Assembly: GCA_017624955.1 (NCBI GenBank)
Contig: JAGAMA010000036.1
Location: forward strand, 1-43,406
Length of the DNA: 43,406 nt
Direction of reading: 5' to 3'
Origin: Alistipes sp.
GTDB taxonomy: Bacteria > Bacteroidota > Bacteroidia > Bacteroidales > Rikenellaceae
Both the position numbers and the translations under genes were made by a program. Below the pieces are notes generated by a model. The model made no database searches, was not told the origin of the DNA, and saw only the letters and a list, made by a program, of their open reading frames with translations. This document shows, one piece after another, positions 16,432 to 23,886 of the stretch. The first letter of the stretch is position 1; each line of letters starts with the position of its first letter.

Positions 16432-19400
16432 ATGAAAGTTTTCAGATATTTAGTAGCTCTGGTAGCCGGCGTGATGGCCTTCACGGCTTGTGAGAAGGAT
16501 CCCGCCGATCTCTACGGTGTAGAGGCTACGGCTCCGGTCATGGATGCGCACGCCGACATCCTTTTGACGGAGAACACGCTCAGCGAGACGATCACCTTCT
16601 CGTGGAAGGAGGCTCGCGGTATGGGCAACGATGTGATGTACACGCTCTATGCTACGCTGGACGGTCAGGAGGTTTCGCTCACGACCACCAACGGTACCTA
16701 TTTCACGGCCGGTAAGGATGCTTTCCGCACGCAGCTGTTGAACGGCTTCGGTCTGACGCCCAACGATAACTTCTCGATCGGCATGTATGTAGCTGCCGAC
16801 AACGGCGTGACGGTCGTTAAGTCGGAGTCGATCACGATGAATGTCTTCGTTTATGGCGACTATGTACCCGCCATCGTATCGGTAGCCGAGGGCGCCGAGG
16901 GTGGTGTCGTACTGACCGATGCCCTGACCGAGGATATCGAGCTGATCAACTGGACGGCTGCCCGCTTCGAGTATGGCACGAACCCGCTCTACAAGGTGGA
17001 GATCGTTTACAACGACGGTGCTCGTCAGGAGCTGGCCAGCGGTATGGCTGCCCAGAAGTTCTCGATGGCTCCCTCGACGCTGAACTCGACGCTCATCGCG
17101 CTGGGTTGCCCGAAGGATGCTGCCAGCGATGTTCAGTTCATCGTTACGTCGTACCTCGAGGGCGAGGGTGCTCCCCAGCTCGAGTCGACGGCCGTAACGG
17201 TTACGGTAACGACCTATACCCCCTCGTATCCCGAGTTCGTACAGCTTTGCGGTGACTTCGGTGGCCACGCTTGGAACACGGAGAGCGCACTGCCGATCCT
17301 CAAGGGCGATGCCAACACGGGTGTTTACCACGGTGTGGTTTCGATCTATGGTCAGGAGTGGGGCTTTAAGGTGATCTACACCAACCCGAAGGACCAGTCG
17401 GTTGTTTGGATGGGTGGTACGGCTACTTCGGAGGCCGAGCCTTACACCTTCTCGATCAGCGCTTCGGCAGGTAACATGATGCAGGTGGCCGATGGTGCAG
17501 GTGGTGTTGAGGGTACGTTCGTATTCTACCTCGATTTGGCTGCCGCACAGCTCACGATGGCTCCCGTTTCGTCGATCGGTCTGATCGGTTCGGCTACGGA
17601 GAAGGGCTGGGATGGCCAGACGAACTTCGAGTACAACCCCGAGACCGGTGCTATGGAGCTCAAGGGCGTTACGCTGGGCGAGGGTGCTTACAAGGTGCGT
17701 GTGAACGACAACTGGGGCAACCCGTGGGAGGATCCCTATGCCTACAACCTGGGTGGCGATCCGAACGATATGACCTTCGGTGGCTCGGATATTCCGTCGG
17801 AGCCGGGTGTATACGATGTAACGATGAATCTCTCGACGAGCGCTAACTACGCCTTGACCTTCGCCAAGACGGGTGATGTGGTTATCGAGGATCCGATGAC
17901 GAAGAACTACGGCCTGGTTGGTACGATCAACAACTGGGGCGAGACGGCTGATCTGGTATTCGAGGCTGTTGAGGGTAAGGATTACAAGGTTGTGAAGAAT
18001 GTCACGCTGAAGGCCGAGGATCAGATCAAGATCCGCGTAGATCAGGATTGGAATGAGAACTATGGTGGCGAGGGTGAGACCGAGCCTTATGCCCTGACTG
18101 CAGGTTCGAAGGTTACGCTCGTAGCCGGTGGTAAGAATATGTCGATGGCTGCCGGTTCGTATGACTTCTACTTCTATCCCAAGACCAAGGAGCTGATCGC
18201 CGTGGCTGCAGGTGAGAACCTGCCGACGGGCGAGTCGATCTACGGTCTGGTTGGTGTACTCAACGGTTGGGCTGCTCCCGACGTGAAGTTCACCGACAAG
18301 GGCACGGGCGAGCATGTACTGCTCGGTCAGGCACTGGGTGCAAGCGAGGGCTTCAAGATCCGCGCTAACGATGAGTGGAACGATGCCGAGAACTATGGTA
18401 CGCTCAATGGCGGTATCGTAGCTATCGACAGCGAGATTACGCTGGTGAACGGCGGTGGTAGCAAGGATATGATGGTGGAGACTGCAGGTACCTATGACCT
18501 CTACTTCTATCCTGCCGACCTGAAGCTCTATGTGATGACCCCGGGCAAGACCCCCGCCGATGCAGGCGAGCCGGTTGTTCCTCCCACGCCGACCGAGACC
18601 GTTTACTCGGTAGCCGGTGATTTCAACAGCTGGGGTGAGACGGATATGACCGATAACGGTGACGGCTTCTTCGTGCTGAAGAACCAGGCTATCGTTGCAG
18701 GCAACGGCTTCAAGTTCAAGAAGAACCACTCGTGGGCCGATGCTGACTGCTGGGGTGTGGATGCCGCTACGACGGTAACCATCGGCGAGGCTATCTCGCT
18801 CATCCAGCCGGGTGCCAACATCCCCGTTTCGGTGGATGGTACGTTCGACATCTATTTCAACCCCACGACGGCTACGGCTTATGTGATGAACGCAGGTGAG
18901 GTTCCGGGTACGCCCGCTCCCGCCGCTCACACCTACAACCTCGTAGGCTCGTTTAATGGTTGGAATGTTACTGATACGGCCTACGCTATGACCGCATCGG
19001 CTACGGATACCTACACCTTCTCGAACATCACGCTGAATGCTTACGACGAGTTCAAGATTGCCGAGGACTACGCTTGGGCAGTTGCCTATGGTGCAGCCGC
19101 TACGGTGGCTCTGGACCAGAAGTTTGCCGTTTCGACCAGCGGTGGCAATATCGTAATGCCCGCTACGGGTACCTTCAACATCACCTTCTATGCCGCAACG
19201 AGCGAGCTGCTGATCGAGGCAGTAGGTCAGGTGACCTATCCGACCCCCGGCGGTGAGGATATCTCGATTGGCCTGGTGGGCGATATGACCGGTTGGTCGG
19301 CTACGGGCGACATCCTCTTCACGAAGCAGGCCGGTGGTGTTTACACCATCGAGAGCGTGGCTTTGACCGCTGCTCAGGGCTTCAAGGTGCGTAAGACTCC

Positions 19401-20097
19401 TACGGCAGAGAAGGAGTGGGATGACCGCTACAACTGGGGTCTTGCTGCTTCGGGTGCCCTGACGACGGGTGTCGATAACGACCTGATTTGCGGTGGCGGT
19501 GCAGGCAACATCTATGTAGCCGAGGACGGCAACTATAAGGTAACCTTCACCCCCGCAACCGACGACAAGGGTGTCATTCCTTCGCAGCCTGCCAAGATTA
19601 AGGTAGAGAAGATCGTAGAGACCCCCTCGACCCCCGCAACGGTGCTGGAGTGGGGCAATGATGTATGGAAGGCTATGCAGGAGAAGTATGGCACGGGCGA
19701 GACGTCCGATGCGTACATCGATTGCGGTAATGGTCTCCAGTTCAGCAAAGGCTCGGGCAAGGGCGTGAAGTTCGGTGGTAGCGATCCCAACTGCCGAGTT
19801 CAGTTGAGTGGTTCGGGTAACGCCACTGAGAAGTGCGTATTCCTGCTGACGGTATCGGGCCCCGGTACGCTGATGGTTGATATGCAGGCCAGTGGTTACA
19901 AGGAGGGTGAGACCCGCAAGATGGGTGTTGCTATCGATGGTACCGATACGGCTTCGGATGGCTATTTCGCCGATCCCGATTCGCGCACCATTTATACCGT
20001 AGATTGCTCGAAGGCAGCTGCTAATTCGATTGTTTCGATCTACAGTATGAAGAGTGGTATCAACATCTTTGATATCAAGTGGACGCCTGCCCAGTAA
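16432..20097 (+). CDS. Giant SusF-like lipoprotein with seven tandem starch-binding-type modules
   Basis: This 1221-residue lipoprotein (lipobox AFTAC, Cys20; CEKDPAD follows) has two Ig-like SusE/SusF N-terminal regions (~30-140 and ~145-260). Seven modules then start near residues 267, 380, 492, 603, 724, 834 and 944. Each opens with a hydrophobic-G-x-x-x-x-W strand such as YGLVGTINNW, YGLVGVLNGW, YSVAGDFNSW, YNLVGSFNGW or SIGLVGDMTGW. Most carry a later aromatic strand (YDFYFYPKT, YDLYFYPAD, FDIYFNPTT). The last ~150 residues (from ~1071) are a distinct domain I do not recognise. SusF of B. thetaiotaomicron is about 485 residues with three modules, so this is a strong expansion. It sits where susF is expected. 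Its predicted role is multivalent starch capture at the cell surface. Confidence 0.88.
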   Translation: MKVFRYLVALVAGVMAFTACEKDPADLYGVEATAPVMDAHADILLTENTLSETITFSWKEARGMGNDVMYTLYATLDGQEVSLTTTNGTYFTAGKDAFRTQLLNGFGLTPNDNFSIGMYVAADNGVTVVKSESITMNVFVYGDYVPAIVSVAEGAEGGVVLTDALTEDIELINWTAARFEYGTNPLYKVEIVYNDGARQELASGMAAQKFSMAPSTLNSTLIALGCPKDAASDVQFIVTSYLEGEGAPQLESTAVTVTVTTYTPSYPEFVQLCGDFGGHAWNTESALPILKGDANTGVYHGVVSIYGQEWGFKVIYTNPKDQSVVWMGGTATSEAEPYTFSISASAGNMMQVADGAGGVEGTFVFYLDLAAAQLTMAPVSSIGLIGSATEKGWDGQTNFEYNPETGAMELKGVTLGEGAYKVRVNDNWGNPWEDPYAYNLGGDPNDMTFGGSDIPSEPGVYDVTMNLSTSANYALTFAKTGDVVIEDPMTKNYGLVGTINNWGETADLVFEAVEGKDYKVVKNVTLKAEDQIKIRVDQDWNENYGGEGETEPYALTAGSKVTLVAGGKNMSMAAGSYDFYFYPKTKELIAVAAGENLPTGESIYGLVGVLNGWAAPDVKFTDKGTGEHVLLGQALGASEGFKIRANDEWNDAENYGTLNGGIVAIDSEITLVNGGGSKDMMVETAGTYDLYFYPADLKLYVMTPGKTPADAGEPVVPPTPTETVYSVAGDFNSWGETDMTDNGDGFFVLKNQAIVAGNGFKFKKNHSWADADCWGVDAATTVTIGEAISLIQPGANIPVSVDGTFDIYFNPTTATAYVMNAGEVPGTPAPAAHTYNLVGSFNGWNVTDTAYAMTASATDTYTFSNITLNAYDEFKIAEDYAWAVAYGAAATVALDQKFAVSTSGGNIVMPATGTFNITFYAATSELLIEAVGQVTYPTPGGEDISIGLVGDMTGWSATGDILFTKQAGGVYTIESVALTAAQGFKVRKTPTAEKEWDDRYNWGLAASGALTTGVDNDLICGGGAGNIYVAEDGNYKVTFTPATDDKGVIPSQPAKIKVEKIVETPSTPATVLEWGNDVWKAMQEKYGTGETSDAYIDCGNGLQFSKGSGKGVKFGGSDPNCRVQLSGSGNATEKCVFLLTVSGPGTLMVDMQASGYKEGETRKMGVAIDGTDTASDGYFADPDSRTIYTVDCSKAAANSIVSIYSMKSGINIFDIKWTPAQ
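17572..19600 (+). repeat. Tandem repeats encoding SusF modules 2-7
   Basis: Six consecutive coding repeats start near 17572, 17908, 18241, 18604, 18934 and 19264, with a spacing of about 330-363 bp. The similarity is clearest at protein level (VG…W opening, aromatic strand FYFYP-like near the end). Modules 3 and 4 look most alike (YGLVG, then ETAGTYDLYFYP / MAAGSYDFYFYP). They probably arose by internal duplication followed by divergence. Confidence 0.75.
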
Positions 20098-20112
20098 GCA
20101 GCTTTTCCGATC

Positions 20113-20178
20113 CACGACCTTGGGTAAGGTAGGTTGGTGGGTCGTGTATAGGCCGAGGTGCTTTGATCGGCACCTCGG
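20113..20178 (+). other. Two hairpins between susF and susG
   Basis: CACGACC/GGTCGTG (20113-20119 with 20140-20146) encloses a second option, ACCTT-GGGT-AAGGT. It is followed by a 9-bp perfect stem CCGAGGTGC/GCACCTCGG (20153-20161 with 20170-20178). No T-run follows, so simple termination is unlikely. Transcript stabilisation or processing of the 3' end of the upstream message is more plausible. Confidence 0.55.
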
Positions 20179-20209
20179 TCACCAGACAAAATAAAAAACA
20201 GTTTAGGTT

Positions 20210-22510
20210 ATGAAGCGAATTTTTGATTACCTGCAACTCTCGTTGCTGGTGGCTGCCCTGGCCCTGATGACGGCCTGCGGTGGCGATGGCGGCACGGATG
20301 AACCCGAAAAGCCGCAAACCCCTACTGAGCTGATCGTGTCGCCCTCGACATTTACCTTTGGGGCCGAGGGCGGTCAGCAGGATGTAACGATTGAAGCTCC
20401 CGCTTCGTGGTCGGTAAGCGCGGGCGCATGGTGTAATTTGAACCCCAAGCAGGGTTCGAAGGGTAAGACCGTGGCCAAGTTGGTCGTGCCGGCCAACACG
20501 GGCAAGGAGCGTTCGGCCGAGTTGGTTGTAACGGCTGCAGGTGGTTACTCGAAGTCGATTACGGTAACGCAGGCTGCCAACGCCGCCTCGTCGGACTACC
20601 TGGTGGCACAGCCCGACCAGTGGGACGGCAAGACGCGCGGTGAGATGATCTACGAGGTGCTGGTCTATGCCTTTGCCGACGGCGACGGCGACGGCATGGG
20701 CGACTTCAACGGTGTTACGCAGAAGATGGACTACATCGCCTCGCTCGGTGCAGGTGCTATCTGGCTCTCGCCGATTCATCCGGCCGATTCGTACCACGGT
20801 TACGATGTGACGGACTACACGGCCGTGAATCCCAAGTTCGGTACGATGACCGACTTCGAGAACCTCGTTAAGGCGGCTCACGCGAAGAACATCAAGGTTT
20901 ACCTCGACTATGTCGTAAACCACACGGGTAAGGGTCACCCCTGGTACACCGATGCGTTGGCCAATGGCGAGAAGAGCGCAACGTGGAATTACTACAACCT
21001 CTCGTATAATCCGGCTGCCGATGTGGCTGCGGGTAAGTTCCCGATGGTTTCGACCTACACCGCGGACGATTGGAAAACGCCCGACGGCATGAGCGATCCC
21101 GTGACGACGACCCACCGCTATAAGTTTACGATTAAGACCTCGAACGGCAAGCCCTCGACCGTCAAGGTGGAGAACACGGAGGAGGCTGCCCAGGCCGACA
21201 ACACGGACACGAAGGTCAATATGTTCCTCTGGTATGGTGCCGAGGGTGCTGCCCATCGCATGTACGACAAGGGCAACGGCATCTACGAGCTCGTTTGCGA
21301 TTTCAACTCGCCCTGGGGCTTTCTGGTTCGCACCTCGAACACCACCTGGGATGGCGGTACGAAGTGGGGTGGTAACGGCACGCCCATTACGCTCGGCAAG
21401 GAGTATCCGCTGAACAACTCGACGGCTGCCGATTTGCAGTTCGAGGATATGTTGTCGCTCAAGATCTTCGCCCCGATCTTCGGTGTGTGGATGCCCGAGC
21501 TGAACTACGGCGTGATCGGCGACCTGCGCCAGAACAAGCCCTATCAGCACATCATCGCCTCGGCCAAGGGTTGGCTGGATAAGGGTGTGGATGGTTTCCG
21601 CCTCGATGCGGCGAAGCATGTCTACGGTATTTGGTCGATCGACTCGCGCGACTACACCTTCTGGTCGAATTTCCACGCGGATCTGAACGCTTACTACAAG
21701 ACCACGCCGCAGTACAACGGCAAGGATCTCTACCTGGTGGCCGAGATCTTTGACGGTACGAGTGTCGTGTCGGGCTTTGCCCGCAATACGCCCCTCTCGT
21801 GCTTCAACTTCGACTTCTGGTGGAATATCCGCGAGGATGTGAAGACGGGTGTGGGTCGCAATGTGGCTACGAAGCTCAAGGGCTTCCAGCAGCAGCTCAC
21901 CGCAGCCAAATCGACCTACATCGATGCCGTGAAGCTGACGAACCACGATGAGAACCGCGCCGGCGAGGACCTGGAGGGTAACATTAACCGTATGCGCATG
22001 GCGGGTGCTCTGCTGCTGACCGTATCGGGTCGCCCCGTTGTTTACTACGGCGAGGAGCTGGGCTACACGGGCTCGAAGGAGGCAAATGACCTCTACATCC
22101 GTCAGCCGATGCGCTGGAGCACGACCGAGTATCCGAAGTACACGGGTGCCCTGCTCCCCTCGTTCGAGAAGCTCAATACGGTGGCCGATCTGGAGAAGAA
22201 CGCCAACTCGATCCTGAGCACCTACCGCGTGCTGGGTCAGCTTCGAAACATCTATCCCGCCATGACGGAGCTGGGTACGATGACCCCCTGCTACGCATCG
22301 ACGAGTTATCCGGCAGCCCTCTCGGCCTTCTACCGCGAGTATCAGGGTCAGAAGTTGCTCGTGATGCACAACGTGGCCGGTCAGCCGATCGAGGTGACGA
22401 TTAACGATACGGTGGATAAGGCTGTGGCGGTTGTCGGTGGCGATATCGCCCTGGTCGATAAGACGGTCAAGATGCCGGGCTTCTCGACGGTTGTATTCCT
22501 CCTTAAATAA
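20210..22510 (+). CDS. susG: SusG-like surface alpha-amylase (GH13) with BACON domain and CBM58-like insert
   Basis: This 766-residue lipoprotein has the lipobox LMTAC (Cys23) followed by CGGDGGTDEPE, an acidic stretch fitting surface export. Residues ~41-124 form a BACON domain (VSPSTFTFGAEGGQQDVTI … WCNLNP). The GH13 catalytic domain starts near 145 (YEVLVYAFADGDGDGMGDF). A foreign beta-rich segment at ~300-413 interrupts it at the place where SusG carries CBM58. The catalytic triad is visible: Asp466 (GFRLDAAKH), Glu512 (LVAEIFDG) and Asp580 (TNHDENRAG). B. thetaiotaomicron SusG is about 692 residues and lacks BACON, which accounts for the greater length. The expected role is endo-cleavage of starch at the cell surface. 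Confidence 0.93.
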   Translation: MKRIFDYLQLSLLVAALALMTACGGDGGTDEPEKPQTPTELIVSPSTFTFGAEGGQQDVTIEAPASWSVSAGAWCNLNPKQGSKGKTVAKLVVPANTGKERSAELVVTAAGGYSKSITVTQAANAASSDYLVAQPDQWDGKTRGEMIYEVLVYAFADGDGDGMGDFNGVTQKMDYIASLGAGAIWLSPIHPADSYHGYDVTDYTAVNPKFGTMTDFENLVKAAHAKNIKVYLDYVVNHTGKGHPWYTDALANGEKSATWNYYNLSYNPAADVAAGKFPMVSTYTADDWKTPDGMSDPVTTTHRYKFTIKTSNGKPSTVKVENTEEAAQADNTDTKVNMFLWYGAEGAAHRMYDKGNGIYELVCDFNSPWGFLVRTSNTTWDGGTKWGGNGTPITLGKEYPLNNSTAADLQFEDMLSLKIFAPIFGVWMPELNYGVIGDLRQNKPYQHIIASAKGWLDKGVDGFRLDAAKHVYGIWSIDSRDYTFWSNFHADLNAYYKTTPQYNGKDLYLVAEIFDGTSVVSGFARNTPLSCFNFDFWWNIREDVKTGVGRNVATKLKGFQQQLTAAKSTYIDAVKLTNHDENRAGEDLEGNINRMRMAGALLLTVSGRPVVYYGEELGYTGSKEANDLYIRQPMRWSTTEYPKYTGALLPSFEKLNTVADLEKNANSILSTYRVLGQLRNIYPAMTELGTMTPCYASTSYPAALSAFYREYQGQKLLVMHNVAGQPIEVTINDTVDKAVAVVGGDIALVDKTVKMPGFSTVVFLLK

Positions 22511-22521
22511 GTGCAAGAACG

Positions 22522-23850
22522 ATGAATTGGATGAATCTGCGTCGTTGGTTGTCGATGGTGATGCTTGCTGCCGCCCTGGTGGCATGCGGTGGTGGCGATG
22601 ATGGCGAGGAGCCTCAGCCCAAGCCCGAACCCACCCCTACGCCCAATCCGACCCCAAACCCCGATCCGAACCCCGATCTGCCGCTTGTAACCCCCGAATA
22701 CTTCTCGACGGGCTTTATGAAGGGCTCTACGATGTCGTTTGCCTCCTTCCTGGAGGGCTACGGCATGCAGTATCGGGAGGGTGGTAAGGAGACCGATCCC
22801 TACTTCTCGATGAAGAATCACGGGGCCAACATCGTGCGCCTGCAGCTCAACTACGAGGCCTTCCCGAAGTTTGAGGGGCAGACGATCGATTGGGCCGACT
22901 ATAAGGCTGTCGTCAAGGATGCCAAGCGCGCAAAGTCCAATCAGATGGATCTCTTGTTGACGCTCAAACCCGATGCCGACAGCTACACCGAGAGTACGAC
23001 CCATCACAACATTGTCCCCGCAGCGTGGGCAGCCCTCTCGGAGACGGAGCTGGGCGATAAGCTCTACGAGTGGGTCTATGAAACGCTGGTCAAGTTGGCT
23101 GAGCAGGAGGAGATCTATCCGCGCGTGGTGGCGGTGGGTAATGAGGTCAATATCGGCTTCCTGAAGCCCTCGGCAAGTGCCGCATCGGACGGTGCACGCA
23201 CGGGCCGCCTCTTAAAGCGTGGCTTCGAGGCGGTGCGCGCCTATGCCGCGAAGTATAATCCCCATGTCAAGACGATGCTCCACATCGCCGACCCCTCGAA
23301 GATTCACTCCTATGCCAAGGCGATCGTCGGGGCCGGAGGTTCGGATTTCGACCTGATCGGCGTGTCGTGGTATCCCGGCACGAACATCGGCCACAAGCTC
23401 GGCTCGTTCCAGTCGATCCGGCAGATGGCTCAAATCTGCAAGAGCGACTATCAGGCCGAGGCGGTGATTCTCGAGACGGCCTATTCGTTCACGACGGGCA
23501 ACAATGCGGCCGGTCAGTGGATGGGCGATTGGTGTCAGAATGCCTACAATTATCCCGATTGGAACGATGCGGAGAATGCCGTAAATTACACCCCAGCCAA
23601 GCAGCGCGCCTGGCTCAAGGCCTTGGCCGAGGAGCTGAAGGCCGGCGGTGGTGCAGGTGTGATTACCTGGGGTACGGAGTCGCTTTCGGATGTGATTACC
23701 GACACCGCCGGTTCGCGCCAATACGGTTTCTACACCTATCCCGCAGCCTGGGCCAACGGCTCGACCTGGGAGAACAACTCCTATTGGGATTTCACGAACC
23801 AAAACAACCTGCATGAGGGCATCGATTGGATGAAGGATGTTGCCGAGTAG
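22522..23850 (+). CDS. GH53-family endo-beta-1,4-galactanase-type lipoprotein
   Basis: This 442-residue lipoprotein has the lipobox LVAC (Cys22) and CGGGDDGEEP, a likely surface signal. A proline-rich linker follows (repeats of PTPNPTPNPDPNPD type, ~30-53). The rest is a GH53 (clan GH-A) barrel: STGFMKGSTMSF, HGANIVRLQLNYEAF, acid/base Glu208 in VVAVGNEVNIGF, GVSWYPG, and nucleophile Glu318 in AVILETAYSFT. Family members cleave beta-1,4-galactan or arabinogalactan side chains of pectin, not starch. It starts 11 bp after susG and is clearly co-transcribed. Whether it really acts on galactan here is unknown. Confidence 0.9.
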   Translation: MNWMNLRRWLSMVMLAAALVACGGGDDGEEPQPKPEPTPTPNPTPNPDPNPDLPLVTPEYFSTGFMKGSTMSFASFLEGYGMQYREGGKETDPYFSMKNHGANIVRLQLNYEAFPKFEGQTIDWADYKAVVKDAKRAKSNQMDLLLTLKPDADSYTESTTHHNIVPAAWAALSETELGDKLYEWVYETLVKLAEQEEIYPRVVAVGNEVNIGFLKPSASAASDGARTGRLLKRGFEAVRAYAAKYNPHVKTMLHIADPSKIHSYAKAIVGAGGSDFDLIGVSWYPGTNIGHKLGSFQSIRQMAQICKSDYQAEAVILETAYSFTTGNNAAGQWMGDWCQNAYNYPDWNDAENAVNYTPAKQRAWLKALAEELKAGGGAGVITWGTESLSDVITDTAGSRQYGFYTYPAAWANGSTWENNSYWDFTNQNNLHEGIDWMKDVAE

Positions 23851-23886
23851 CGGGCGTTAAGAACCTGAAACGAAAAAGAACCAACT

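Noticed and set aside
16450-20115. A 1221-codon open frame antisense to the SusF-like gene, and similar long frames opposite susC, susD, nifJ and the GH13 genes
   Set aside because: They mirror genes with strong codon bias, encode arginine/valine/leucine-rich sequence without domains, and have no promoters. They are by-products of the sense codon use.
22621-22680. CRISPR-like or short tandem DNA repeat in the C/A-rich stretch near the start of the GH53 gene
   Set aside because: It is the proline-rich linker of a lipoprotein (PTPNP/NPDP repeats), a coding feature. No CRISPR array or cas gene was seen anywhere in the window.
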